Below, piece by piece: positions 28,608 through 37,658 of a stretch of 64,000 nucleotides of DNA (positions are counted from its first letter, which is position 1; each line of letters starts with the position of its first letter). The DNA comes from Blastococcus sp. TML/M2B (GTDB lineage Bacteria > Actinomycetota > Actinomycetes > Mycobacteriales > Geodermatophilaceae). A program made the translations under genes and the position numbers. The stretch covers positions 62,001-126,000 of the forward strand of contig NZ_JAENZZ010000001.1 in NCBI RefSeq assembly GCF_016612865.1, in the 5' to 3' direction. The notes beneath the pieces are model-generated. The model saw only the letters and a list, made by a program, of their open reading frames with translations. It made no database searches and was not told the DNA's origin.

Positions 28608-29900
28608 ATGGCTGACACCGCCAAGCCTCGCCGCACGGCCGCGATCGTCGGCGGCAACCGGATCCCGTTCGCGCGGTCCAACAGCGCCTACGCGCAGGCG
28701 TCCAACCAGGACATGCTCACCGCCACCCTCGACGGGCTGGTCGCCCGGTTCGGGCTGCAGGGCGAGCAGGTCGGCGAGGTCGTGGCCGGCGCCGTCCTCA
28801 AGCACTCCCGCGACTTCAACCTGACCCGCGAGTCGGTCCTCGGCTCGACGCTGGCGGCGACGACGCCGGCCTACGACGTCCAGCAGGCGTGCGGCACCGG
28901 CCTCGAGGCCGCGGTGCTCGTCGCCAACAAGATCGCCCTCGGGCAGATCGAGTCCGGGATCGCCGGCGGCGTCGACACCACCTCCGACGCCCCGCTCGCC
29001 GTCGGTGACGACCTGCGCCGGGTGCTCATCTCGCTGAACAACGCCAGGACGATGGGCGACCGGCTCAAGGCGCTGGCGAAGATCCGCCCCGGCCAGCTCG
29101 TGCCGGACATGCCCCGCAACTCCGAGCCGCGCACCGGCCTGGCGATGGGCGACCACCAGGCGATCACCGCCGAGGAGTGGGGGATCGGCCGCGAGGAGCA
29201 GGACGAGCTCGCCGCCCGCTCGCACCACAACATGGCCGCCGCCTACGACCGCGGCTTCTTCGACGACCTGGTGACGCCGTTCCTCGGCCTGGCCCGGGAC
29301 AACAACCTGCGCCCCGACTCCACCGCCGAGAAGCTGGCGAAGCTCAAGCCGGTCTTCGGCAGGGGCGAGGGCGCCACGATGACGGCGGGCAACTCCACCC
29401 CGCTGACCGACGGCGCCTCCGCGGTGCTGCTGGCCTCCGACGAGTGGGCCGCAGCCAAGGGCCTGCCCGTCCTCGCCCACCTGGTCGACGCGCAGACCGC
29501 CGCCGTCGACTACGTGCACGGCGGCGAGGGCCTGCTCATGGCGCCGGCCTACGCCATGCCGGTGATGCTCGCCCGCAACGGCCTGACCCTGCAGGACTTC
29601 GACTTCTACGAGATCCACGAGGCGTTCGCGTCCACGGTGCTCTCGACGCTGAAGGCCTGGGAGGACCCGGCGTTCTGCAAGGACAAGCTGGGCCTCGACG
29701 CCCCGCTGGGCTCCATCGACCGCTCGAAGCTCAACGTCAACGGCTCGTCGCTGGCGGCCGGGCACCCGTTCGCCGCGACCGGCGGCCGGATCGTGGCCTC
29801 GCTGGCGAAGATGCTGCACGAGGCGGGCCCGGGCAAGCGCGGCCTGATCTCCATCTGCGCGGCCGGCGGCCAGGGCGTCGTCGCCATCCTCGAGTCCTGA
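28608..29900 (+). CDS. fadA2: Acetyl-CoA C-acyltransferase (thiolase), FadA2-like
   Basis: A 430-aa thiolase. The nucleophilic cysteine is in QQACGTGLEA (near residue 95), the general-base region is YEIHEAFAST (near 336) and the second cysteine is in CAAGGQG (near 417). It performs the last, thiolytic step of beta-oxidation. The length, slightly above the 390-400 of typical thiolases, matches the FadI/FadA2 group. ATG follows TCGGAGGTCCCC. It leads the divergent operon fadA2-fabG4-htdX-fadE. Confidence 0.93.
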   Translation: MADTAKPRRTAAIVGGNRIPFARSNSAYAQASNQDMLTATLDGLVARFGLQGEQVGEVVAGAVLKHSRDFNLTRESVLGSTLAATTPAYDVQQACGTGLEAAVLVANKIALGQIESGIAGGVDTTSDAPLAVGDDLRRVLISLNNARTMGDRLKALAKIRPGQLVPDMPRNSEPRTGLAMGDHQAITAEEWGIGREEQDELAARSHHNMAAAYDRGFFDDLVTPFLGLARDNNLRPDSTAEKLAKLKPVFGRGEGATMTAGNSTPLTDGASAVLLASDEWAAAKGLPVLAHLVDAQTAAVDYVHGGEGLLMAPAYAMPVMLARNGLTLQDFDFYEIHEAFASTVLSTLKAWEDPAFCKDKLGLDAPLGSIDRSKLNVNGSSLAAGHPFAATGGRIVASLAKMLHEAGPGKRGLISICAAGGQGVVAILES

Positions 29901-29907
29901 CCCACCG

Positions 29908-29976
29908 CCGGGGGACTTTCGGTACCGGAAGTCCCCCGGCCGCAGGCCGCTCCCGGACTTTCGGTACCGAAAGTCC
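29908..29976. repeat. Family B palindrome array, B1 (two units)
   Basis: Unit 1 (29908-29939) is extended, with GC arms CCGGGGGACTT and AAGTCCCCCGG and one mismatch; unit 2 (29955-29976) contains the core GACTTTCGGTACCGAAAGTC. It lies between fadA2 and fabG4, 3' of the former and just before the fabG4 ribosome site. Confidence 0.85.
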
Positions 29977-29997
29977 CTCTCGGAAGGAACCCCTCCA

Positions 29998-31350
29998 GTG
30001 GCTGACTGGTACACCAACTTCGCCAACTCCGGCTTCGGCACCACCGTCACCAAGCAGCTCGGCCTGCCCCGGCCCGGCGTGCTGCGCCGCTACGAGCCCG
30101 GCGGCCCGCTCCTGGAGGGGCCGGCCGTGGTCGGCTCGGCCGGGCAGGGCCGGCTGCGCGACACCGTCACCGCCGTGCTGAAGGACGCCGGGGTGGCCGT
30201 CGTCTCGCCGGTCGCTGCCGACGGCGACGCCGCGGGCGAGAAGTTCGGCGCGGTGGTGCTCGACGCGACCGGCGTGACCGGCCCGGCCGACCTCGCCGCG
30301 GCGCACGCCTTCCTGGCGCCCGCCGTGAAGCGGCTGCGCGCCAACGGCCGGGTCGTCATCCTCACCGACCCGCCGTCGGCCGCGGACTCCCCGGCGCAGG
30401 CCGCCGCCCGCCAGGCCGTCGACGGGCTCACCCGCTCGATCGGCAAGGAGCTGCGCGACGGCTCGACGGCCAACGCCCTCTACGTGCCCGAGGGTGCGGA
30501 GTCGGCCGTCGCCGGGCCGCTGACCTTCTTCCTGTCCGGCCGCTCCGCCTACGTCGACGGGCAGGGCGTCACGCTCTCGGCCGCCGACGTCCCCGCCGCG
30601 CAGGACGCCGCGAAGCCGCTGGCCGGCAAGGTCGTGGTCGTCACCGGGGCCGCGCGCGGCATTGGCGCCTCGATCGCCGACGTCATGGCCCGCGACGGCG
30701 CGCACGTCGTCGCCGTCGACATCCCCGCGGCCGGCGACAGCCTGGCCGCGGTGGCCAACCGCATCGGCGGGACGGCGCTGCAGCTCGACATCACCGCCGC
30801 GGACGCCCCGCAGCGGCTGGTCGAGCACCTGCGCGAGCGGCACGGCGGCGTGGACGTGATCGTGCACAACGCCGGCATCACGCGGGACAAGCTGCTGGTC
30901 AACATGGACGCCGCCCGCTGGAACTCGGTCATGGCCGTGAACCTGCAGGCGCAGCTGGACATCACCCAGGCGCTGCTGGACGGCGACGTGCTGAACCCGG
31001 GCGCGCGGGTCGTCTGCGTCTCCTCGCAGTCGGGCATCGCCGGCAACCGCGGGCAGACCAACTACGCGGCGTCGAAGGCCGGGGTCATCGGCATGGTGCG
31101 CGCGTGGGCGCCGGCGTTCGCCGAGCGCGGCGCGACGATCAACGCGGTCGCGCCGGGCTTCATCGTCACCGAGATGACGGCGAAGATGCCGTTCGGCACC
31201 CGCGAGGTGGGCGCCCGGCTGAACTCGCTGCAGCAGGGCGGGCTGCCGGTCGACGTCGCCGAGACGATCGCCTGGCTGGCGCAGCCGACCAGCGCCGGCG
31301 TCAACGGCCAGACCGTGCGCGTCTGCGGTCAGTCGCTGCTGGGAGCCTGA
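29998..31350 (+). CDS. fabG4: High-molecular-weight 3-oxoacyl-(acyl-carrier) reductase, FabG4-like
   Basis: A 450-aa two-domain reductase. The N-terminal ~200 residues form a degenerate, flavodoxin-like Rossmann domain without a clear cofactor motif. The C-terminal ~245 residues are a classical SDR with TGAARGIG (cofactor), HNAGITRD, catalytic Ser in SSQSG and YAASK. This layout is the HMwFabG/FabG4 type, NADH-dependent and active on 3-ketoacyl-CoA. The GTG start (MADWYTNF) has AAGGAA upstream. It is followed one base later by htdX. Confidence 0.92.
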   Translation: MADWYTNFANSGFGTTVTKQLGLPRPGVLRRYEPGGPLLEGPAVVGSAGQGRLRDTVTAVLKDAGVAVVSPVAADGDAAGEKFGAVVLDATGVTGPADLAAAHAFLAPAVKRLRANGRVVILTDPPSAADSPAQAAARQAVDGLTRSIGKELRDGSTANALYVPEGAESAVAGPLTFFLSGRSAYVDGQGVTLSAADVPAAQDAAKPLAGKVVVVTGAARGIGASIADVMARDGAHVVAVDIPAAGDSLAAVANRIGGTALQLDITAADAPQRLVEHLRERHGGVDVIVHNAGITRDKLLVNMDAARWNSVMAVNLQAQLDITQALLDGDVLNPGARVVCVSSQSGIAGNRGQTNYAASKAGVIGMVRAWAPAFAERGATINAVAPGFIVTEMTAKMPFGTREVGARLNSLQQGGLPVDVAETIAWLAQPTSAGVNGQTVRVCGQSLLGA

Positions 31351-31351
31351 G

Positions 31352-32218
31352 ATGGCCACCACGGTGCTGGACGGCCCGCCGAACCTGGCGGCGCTGTACG
31401 CCCGGGCCGCGCTCACCGGGCGCGGCCGGGGCGGCGACCTCCCCGACACGCACCTGGCCCGGCGCGGCGTGACCGTCGACCGCGACCACCTCGCCGCCTA
31501 CGCGCGGGTCTGCCGGCTGCCGTTCACCGACGTGCTGCCGGCGACCTACCCGCACATGCTCACCTTCCCGCTGCAGATGGCGCTGATGACCGACCGCGCC
31601 TTCCCGCTGGCGACGGTCGGGCTGGTGCACGTGCGCAACCGGATCGAGCTGCTGCGCGGGATCCGCGCGGACGAGCCGCTGGACGTCGAGGTGTGGGCCG
31701 AGCGGTTCGCGGCCCATCGCAGCGGGGCGACCGTCGACCTGTGCGCGACCGCCGCCGTGGCGGGGGAGGAGGTCTGGCGCTCGCGCTCGACCTACCTCGC
31801 CCGCGGGGCGCAGGCGCCCGCCGGTGCTCCGGAGGCCGACGTCGAGGTGGTCGTCGGCGCGCTCGAGCGCCCCGCCGCGACCTGGCGGGTGCCCGACGAC
31901 GCCGGCCGCCGCTATGCGAAGGTCTCCGGCGACGTCAACCCGATCCACCTGTCGGGGCTCACCGCGAAGGCCCTGGGCTTCAAGCGGGCGATCGCGCACG
32001 GCATGTGGGTGAAGGCCCGCGTGCTGGGTGCGGTGGCCAACCGGCTGCCCGAGGCGTTCGCGTACGACGTCCAGTTCACGAAGCCGCTGTTCCTCCCGTC
32101 GACGGTGCACCTGGCCACCGGGCAGGTGGACGGCGGCTGGGACGTCGCCGTCCGCAACGCCGGCAGCGGCACCGAGCACGTGGTCGGAACGATCCGCACC
32201 CTGGAGGAGAAGCACTGA
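31352..32218 (+). CDS. htdX: HtdX-like MaoC-domain 3-hydroxyacyl dehydratase
   Basis: A 288-aa protein with a degenerate N-terminal hotdog and an active C-terminal MaoC hotdog ([14 protein letters not shown], then [11 protein letters not shown]). In mycobacteria the fabG4-htdX pair acts on CoA-bound acyl chains. The stop TGA shares its last base with the ATG of the downstream fadE (TGATG), so translation is coupled. Function is well supported; whether it favours dehydration or hydration is not. Confidence 0.9.
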   Translation: MATTVLDGPPNLAALYARAALTGRGRGGDLPDTHLARRGVTVDRDHLAAYARVCRLPFTDVLPATYPHMLTFPLQMALMTDRAFPLATVGLVHVRNRIELLRGIRADEPLDVEVWAERFAAHRSGATVDLCATAAVAGEEVWRSRSTYLARGAQAPAGAPEADVEVVVGALERPAATWRVPDDAGRRYAKVSGDVNPIHLSGLTAKALGFKRAIAHGMWVKARVLGAVANRLPEAFAYDVQFTKPLFLPSTVHLATGQVDGGWDVAVRNAGSGTEHVVGTIRTLEEKH

Positions 32219-33432
32219 TGGCCGTGTCGTTCGGGCTCACCGAGGACCAGATCGAGCTGCAGAAGTGGGTGCACCAGTTCGCGGAGGACGTCATCCGTCC
32301 CGCGGCCCACGAGTGGGACGAGCGGGAGGAGACCCCCTGGGAGATCCTCCAGGAGGCGGCCAAGGTCGGCCTCTACTCGATCGACTTCTTCGCCGCCCAG
32401 TCGTTCGAGGAGTCCGGACTCGGCTTGCCGATTGCCCTGGAGGAGCTGTTCTGGGGTGACGCCGGCATCGGGCTGGCCATCGTCGGCACGGCGCTGGCCG
32501 CGGCAGGGGTGAGCTCGAACGGCACGCCCGAGCAGGTCGGCGAGTGGGTGCCGCAGATGTTCGGCACCGAGGCCGAGCCGAAGGTCGCGGCGTTCTGCTC
32601 GTCCGAGCCCGACGCCGGTTCCGACGTCGGCGCGATGCGCACCCGCGCGGTGTACGACGAGAAGACCGACGAGTGGGTGCTCAACGGCACCAAGACGTGG
32701 GCGACCAACGGCGGCATCGCCGACATCCACGTCGTCACCGCCGTCGTCGACCCCGAGCTCAAGGCCCGCGGGCACGCCAGCTTCATCGTGCCGCCGGGGA
32801 CCAAGGGTCTGTCCCAGGGGCAGAAGTTCCTCAAGCACGGCATCCGGGCCTCGCACACCGCCGAGGTCGTCCTCGAGGACTGCCGCATCCCGGGCAGCTG
32901 CCTGCTCGGCGGCAAGGAGAAGCTCGACCAGCGGCTGGCCCGCGCCCGCGAGGGCGTGAAGGGCGGCCGCACCCAGCCGTCGATGGCCACCTTCGAGCGC
33001 ACCCGGCCCGCGGTGGGCGCGCAGGCCGTCGGCGTCGCCCGCGCCGCCTACGAGTACGCGCTGGAGTACGCCAAGCAGCGCGAGCAGTTCGGCCGCGCGA
33101 TCATCGAGAACCAGGCGATCGCGTTCATGCTCGCCGACATGAAGACCTCCATCGACGCCGCCCGCCTGCTGGTGTGGCGCGCGGCGTGGATGGCGCAGAA
33201 CGGCCAGCAGTTCACCGCGGCCGAGGGCTCGATGTCCAAGCTGGTCGCGGGCGAGACCGCCGTCCGGGTCACCGAGCAGGCGATGCAGATCCTCGGCGGC
33301 AACGGCTACACGCGCGACTACCCGGTCGAGCGGATGGCCCGCGACGCCAAGATCTACACGATCTTCGAGGGCACCTCGGAGATCCAGCGGCTGGTCATCG
33401 CCCGCACCATCTCGGGCGTGCACATCCGCTGA
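32218..33432 (+). CDS. Acyl-CoA dehydrogenase
   Basis: A 404-aa standard-length acyl-CoA dehydrogenase: [13 protein letters not shown] (FAD/acyl contact), KTWATNGG, and the C-terminal [35 protein letters not shown] region (shown in parts: [22 protein letters not shown]). A ~15-residue insertion at [17 protein letters not shown] is unusual. It is the second dehydrogenase of the island, suggesting two chain-length ranges or a specialised substrate. It is terminated by a strong hairpin. Confidence 0.93.
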   Translation: MAVSFGLTEDQIELQKWVHQFAEDVIRPAAHEWDEREETPWEILQEAAKVGLYSIDFFAAQSFEESGLGLPIALEELFWGDAGIGLAIVGTALAAAGVSSNGTPEQVGEWVPQMFGTEAEPKVAAFCSSEPDAGSDVGAMRTRAVYDEKTDEWVLNGTKTWATNGGIADIHVVTAVVDPELKARGHASFIVPPGTKGLSQGQKFLKHGIRASHTAEVVLEDCRIPGSCLLGGKEKLDQRLARAREGVKGGRTQPSMATFERTRPAVGAQAVGVARAAYEYALEYAKQREQFGRAIIENQAIAFMLADMKTSIDAARLLVWRAAWMAQNGQQFTAAEGSMSKLVAGETAVRVTEQAMQILGGNGYTRDYPVERMARDAKIYTIFEGTSEIQRLVIARTISGVHIR

Positions 33433-33450
33433 CCCCGCTCCTCGGCCGAC

Positions 33451-33499
33451 CACGCCGCGTGGCCGCCGTCCGCACCCGGGACGGTGGCCGCGCGGCGTG
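33451..33499 (+). terminator. Terminator hairpin after the beta-oxidation operon
   Basis: Arms of 21 nt (CACGCCGCGTGGCCGCCGTC and its near-complement ending CGCGGCGTG) with two mismatches and a 7-nt loop, no T-tract. Confidence 0.6.
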
Positions 33500-33770
33500 T
33501 GCCCGTTCCGGGGGGTCCCGAGCTCCGGTGCCGGTCGGTTCCGCAACGGTTGTGCACAACAACCATCACCCATTCTCGTCGCATTCCGACTGCAGTCGCC
33601 ACCCGTTTGACCTGCGTCTTCGCCTCCCGGGTCACGATCCGGTCACGCAACGCCCCACTGGTTCGGACGTGCGCGCCCTTCCGGCGACGGCGCGTTCCGC
33701 GTGGTGTCGTGCGCCGTCCGGATGACCGGGCCAGCGACCCGGCGCCCCGGGATCCTCGAGGGAGCGAAAC
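33500..33770 (+). promoter_or_regulatory. Long upstream region of the first surface-protein gene
   Basis: No gene seen. It holds a perfect 12-bp palindrome GTTGTGCACAAC (around 33549-33560) and a TTGACC at ~33607 that could be a -35 box, but no convincing -10 at proper spacing. A good ribosome site (GAGGGAGCG) precedes the GTG at 33771. Confidence 0.3.
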
Positions 33771-35429
33771 GTGCAGCTCACGTCCTCACCCCGACGTGCA
33801 CTGGGCCTGCTGGCCGTCAGCACGATCGGCATGTCCACCGCAGTTCTCGGCGTCACCGGTACGGCCTCGGCCGCCGAGGAGCTCGAGACGCTCTACTTCT
33901 CCTCGTACGAGGGCGACGCCGGCTTCGTCGTCCCCGAGGGCTACTGCTCCGTCGACTGGGAGCTCCAGGGCGCTGACGGCGGCCGCGGCTGGCTGGTGGA
34001 CGACGAGATCGTCGACCCGGCCACCGGCGCCGGCCGCCTCGTGGTGACGACCGGCGTCTCCGCCACCCAGACCTTCTCCTGGGTGACGGGCGAGTACGGC
34101 GTCGACGGGGACCCGGACGGTGGTGGGGCCGGCGGCGCCGGCGCGCCCGCGGGCGCCGCGGGTGACGACGTCCTCGACGGGGACGACACCCTCGTCGGCG
34201 GGGGCGGCGGTGGTGGCGGGGCCACCACGGTCACCGGCCCCTCGGTCTCGCTCCTCGCGCACGGTGGCGTGGGCGGCGGCGCCGACGTCGGCGGTGCCGG
34301 CGGTGGCGGCACCGCGAACGTCGTCACCTGGCCGGGTGCCGCCGTCGCCCAGAACACCACGCTCGAGGTGGGCTACTCCAGCTACGTCTCGGCCGACGTC
34401 CAGCCCTGCATCGCGGCGCCCCTCGCGCCGAAGGACGTCGACGTCACCGGCGGCAACGGCTCCCTCCAGGTGAGCTTCGTGCCGACCTGGAACGACGAGC
34501 CGAACAGCAGCCAGCCCGACACCTGGGAGTACAAGCTGGGTGCCGGCGACTGGACCGCGGTCACGCCCGTCCGCGAGGACGAGTACTCGGCGCGGCTGTC
34601 CTTCCCGCTCACCGGCCTCACCAACGGCACGAGCTACGGCGTGCAGGTCCGGGGCATCAGCGAGGAGGGTCTCGAGGGCGCCGCGAGCAGCGTCGTCACC
34701 GGCATCCCCTACGCCCCGATCGGCGCCCCCGGCAACGTGAAGGTCACCAGCACCTACGGCTCGATCACGGTCACCTGGACCGCCCCGACCGTCGCGGGCA
34801 CCTTCCCGGTCGCCGGGTACGGCGTCGGCCTCGGTGCCGGTGAGATGGGTGGCGAGGCCTGCGAGACCGCGGCCGACGTGCTCACCTGCACGATCACCGA
34901 CCTGTACGCCGGCACGGACTACAGCGTCGTGGTCTACGCGATCGACAGCGCGGGCAACGCGGGCAAGGCGTCGCCGTTCCTGATGACCGGCGCCCTGCCC
35001 TTCCCCGCCGCGGTGCCGGCCTCCAACGGTCCGCTCGCCACCTCCGGCTTCTCCGCCGGCGCGGTGACGCCCGGCTCGACCATCACGGTCTCCGGCAGCG
35101 GCTACGCGGCCTTCTCGACCGTGACCGTCCTCGTCTACTCGACCCCGACCGTCCTGGGCACCGTGCAGGCGGACGCGACCGGCGCCTTCACCTTCACCGG
35201 CGCCCTGCCGGCGGGGCTCGCGGCGGGCTCGCACACCCTCGTGGCCGCGGGGTACGACGGCGACGGGAACGCGCGCTACCTGACGATGCCGATCACCGTG
35301 TCCGGTGCGGCGGCGGCCAGCCTCGCCAGCACCGGCTTCGCCGCGCTGCCCTACCTCGGTGCCGGCGCCCTGGCGCTGCTCGCCGGCGGTGGCCTCATCG
35401 TCGGCGCCCGCCGCCGCGCCACCGCCTGA
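33771..35429 (+). CDS. Sortase-anchored glycine-rich/fibronectin-III surface protein (LASTG)
   Basis: A 552-aa secreted protein. Signal peptide 1-34 (RRALGLLAVSTIG, cleavage near ASA-AE). Residues ~40-195 resemble glycine-rich secreted domains (GGGGGGGGATTV, GGVGGGADVGGAG). Two fibronectin-III-like domains follow (~215-315, ~317-405), then an Ig-like domain (~430-510) and a sorting signal: LASTG at 518, hydrophobic helix, RRR tail. LAxTG is the motif preferred by class E sortases, and such a sortase is encoded at 37659. The Ig-like domain is paralogous to that of the next gene. Likely cell-wall-anchored; function unknown. Confidence 0.85.
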   Translation: MQLTSSPRRALGLLAVSTIGMSTAVLGVTGTASAAEELETLYFSSYEGDAGFVVPEGYCSVDWELQGADGGRGWLVDDEIVDPATGAGRLVVTTGVSATQTFSWVTGEYGVDGDPDGGGAGGAGAPAGAAGDDVLDGDDTLVGGGGGGGGATTVTGPSVSLLAHGGVGGGADVGGAGGGGTANVVTWPGAAVAQNTTLEVGYSSYVSADVQPCIAAPLAPKDVDVTGGNGSLQVSFVPTWNDEPNSSQPDTWEYKLGAGDWTAVTPVREDEYSARLSFPLTGLTNGTSYGVQVRGISEEGLEGAASSVVTGIPYAPIGAPGNVKVTSTYGSITVTWTAPTVAGTFPVAGYGVGLGAGEMGGEACETAADVLTCTITDLYAGTDYSVVVYAIDSAGNAGKASPFLMTGALPFPAAVPASNGPLATSGFSAGAVTPGSTITVSGSGYAAFSTVTVLVYSTPTVLGTVQADATGAFTFTGALPAGLAAGSHTLVAAGYDGDGNARYLTMPITVSGAAAASLASTGFAALPYLGAGALALLAGGGLIVGARRRATA

Positions 35430-35461
35430 CCCACCGCTGCCACCGGCAGCACGCACCCCCG

Positions 35462-35496
35462 GGAGCCCGGGTCGCCGCGACGGCGACCCGGGCTCC
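35462..35496 (+). terminator. Perfect 15-bp terminator hairpin
   Basis: GGAGCCCGGGTCGCC and GGCGACCCGGGCTCC with a 5-nt loop, 32 bp after the first surface-protein stop. The remaining ~280 bp up to 35774 contain no gene; CAACT/AGTTG around GCACGTCG is the only small repeat seen. Confidence 0.8.
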
Positions 35497-35774
35497 TGCG
35501 CGTTCCCGAACGCCCAGGTGAGGGACTTGTCGACGCCCCACGAACGCTCACCTGCCCCACCCGTTCCAGGAGTCACGGATCTCCCAACTGCACGTCGAGT
35601 TGTTGGCAGCATCTGCTGGACCGCGCAGTATCGAAACGCGGTTCCGGCTCCGTAGCGTCCGCTCCACGTCGTCGGCACCTGTGCACCGCACGTGGGCGTC
35701 GACGCGCTGGTCACGCGGTGCTCGGGAGGTCCGGGCACCGGTCCCCGGGGTCCCGGGTCACCACAGGAGTTGAT

Positions 35775-37478
35775 GTGAGCATCACGAGCCCTTCGCGCCG
35801 CTGGGGCGCGCTGCTGGCGGGTAGCGCCGTCGTGCTGTCGACCGCCGTCCTCGGCGTCGGCGGCGTGGCGCAGGCCGAGGGCGACGTCTCGGCGTCCACC
35901 TGCGAGACGCAGACGCCGACGCCGGAGCCGACCGCGGAGCCGACGAGCACCGCCGCCCCGACCAGCGATGCCGACCAGGGCGGTGAGACCACCACGCCGG
36001 CGCCGACGACCGAGGCCGAGCCGACCCAGTCGAGCAGCCCGGCTGACGAGGGCGGCGAGACCACCACTCCGGCGCCGACCACGGAGGCCGAGCCGACCCA
36101 GTCGAGCAGCCCGGCTGACGAGGGCGGTGAGACCACCACTCCGGCGCCGACCACGGAGGCCGAGCCGACCCAGTCGAGCAGCCCGGCTGACGAGGGCGGC
36201 GAGACCACCACTCCGGCGCCGACCACGGAGGCCGAGCCGACCCAGTCGAGCAGCCCGGCCGACGAGGGCGGCGAGAGCCAGCTGCCCCCGGGCGTCCAGT
36301 ACGCGGGTGGCTTCGCGATCGCCGAGGCGCTCGAGTCCTTCCCGGAGGCGTCCGACCCCTGCTCGGACGAGACCGACACCCCCACCTCCACCCCGGAGGA
36401 GTCGACCGGCTCGGCCCCGACGACCACCCCGGCCCCGACCTCGGACGCCGAGGAGGAGACCGGCACCCCCACCTCCACCCCGGAGGAGTCGACCGGCTCG
36501 GCTCCGACCAGCACCCCGGCCCCGACCTCGGACGCCGAGGAGGAGGAGACGCAGACCCCCACCTCCACGCCGGCTCCGACCACCACCGCGGCTCCGGAGG
36601 ACGAGGAGGAGACCGAGGCGCCCGTCACGACCCCGGCCCCGACCACCACCTCGGCTCCGACCACCACGCCGGCTCCGACCACGACCTCGGCTCCGACCAC
36701 CACGTCGGCCCCCGAGACGACGACGCCGCAGGCCCCCGTGGTCACGCTGCCCGCCGTCCGTGACATCAAGGTCAGCGCCGGCGTCTCGTCGCTCCTGGTC
36801 ACCTGGAACGCCCCGGCCGACGACTCGGCCGTCTTCGGCTACCAGGCGTTCGCCAACCCGGTCGGTGCGCAGAGCACCAGCGAGATGGTGGCCTGCCTCG
36901 TCGAGGCCGCTGCCCGCAGCTGCCGCCTCGGCGTCGAGGCCGGCCGCGCCTACACCGTCGGCGTCCTGGCGTTCGACGAGGACAAGGTCGCCGGCGAGGC
37001 CGGCGACTGGGTCACCAGCCCCGTCGTCGCCGCCCCGGTCAAGGCCGCCACGCCCCCGGCCGGCAACACCTCGCTGAAGAAGGCCGACGGCTCCGCCATC
37101 ACCAACGTGGCCGCCGGCCAGACGCTGACCCTCCGCGGCGAGGGCTACCTGCCCTTCTCCACGGTGGCGCTGTACGTCTATTCGGAGCCCACGTTCCTGG
37201 GCAACGTGACCGCTGACAAGGACGGCCGCTTCACCGTCGACGTCACGATCCCGGCCGGTCTCGAGCTGGGCAACCACAGCCTCGTGGCCAGCGGTGTCGA
37301 CCTGAACGGCAACCCCTACGTCATGCGCTCCGACTTCACCGTCGGTGCCGCGGGCGCGCAGTCGGCGAAGCTGCCCTTCACCGGCGCCTCCGTCGCGCTG
37401 CCCCTCATCGGTGGCCTCGTGGCCGTCGGCGTGGGTGGTGGGCTGCTCGTCTCGGCCCGCCGTCGCCAGTCCGCGTGA
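35775..37478 (+). CDS. Sortase-anchored Thr/Pro/Glu-rich stalk surface protein (LPFTG)
   Basis: A 567-aa secreted protein. Signal peptide 1-34 (cleavage near AQA-EG). Residues ~35-325 are a disordered Thr/Pro/Glu/Ser stalk containing four 24-aa repeats (GGETTTPAPTTEAEPTQSSS plus PADE) and later TSTPEESTGSAPT repeats, suited to O-glycosylation. A fibronectin-III-like domain (~330-415) and an Ig-like domain (~430-525) follow, then LPFTG at 533, a hydrophobic helix and RRR tail. GTG at 35775 has CAGGAG upstream. It probably projects a small adhesive head off the wall, by inference. Confidence 0.87.
   Translation: MSITSPSRRWGALLAGSAVVLSTAVLGVGGVAQAEGDVSASTCETQTPTPEPTAEPTSTAAPTSDADQGGETTTPAPTTEAEPTQSSSPADEGGETTTPAPTTEAEPTQSSSPADEGGETTTPAPTTEAEPTQSSSPADEGGETTTPAPTTEAEPTQSSSPADEGGESQLPPGVQYAGGFAIAEALESFPEASDPCSDETDTPTSTPEESTGSAPTTTPAPTSDAEEETGTPTSTPEESTGSAPTSTPAPTSDAEEEETQTPTSTPAPTTTAAPEDEEETEAPVTTPAPTTTSAPTTTPAPTTTSAPTTTSAPETTTPQAPVVTLPAVRDIKVSAGVSSLLVTWNAPADDSAVFGYQAFANPVGAQSTSEMVACLVEAAARSCRLGVEAGRAYTVGVLAFDEDKVAGEAGDWVTSPVVAAPVKAATPPAGNTSLKKADGSAITNVAAGQTLTLRGEGYLPFSTVALYVYSEPTFLGNVTADKDGRFTVDVTIPAGLELGNHSLVASGVDLNGNPYVMRSDFTVGAAGAQSAKLPFTGASVALPLIGGLVAVGVGGGLLVSARRRQSA
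35979..36266 (+). repeat. Four tandem 72-bp coding repeats
   Basis: Four in-frame 72-bp units (24 aa each) that differ only at a few third positions, within the stalk of the LPFTG protein. Their near-identity indicates recent expansion and likely copy-number variation between strains. Confidence 0.93.
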
Positions 37479-37512
37479 CCCCCGCCGCCTCCGGGCGGTA
37501 GCAACCCCGGCC

Positions 37513-37541
37513 GGGCCCTGCTCCCTCGTGGAGCAGGGCCC
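37513..37541 (+). terminator. Perfect 12-bp terminator hairpin
   Basis: GGGCCCTGCTCC and GGAGCAGGGCCC with a 5-nt loop, 35 bp after the LPFTG gene, before the sortase. It separates substrate and sortase transcripts; TAGCAT (~37587) may be the sortase -10. Confidence 0.75.
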
Positions 37542-37658
37542 GCTCGGTTGGGCGCGGGAGCCGGGCACCGGCGGCCGCGTCACCTAGCATTCGGGCCGGT
37601 ACCGGTCGCGACCACGCGCACCTGCGCGGCAGCACGGACAGAACCAGGGAGCGGCATC

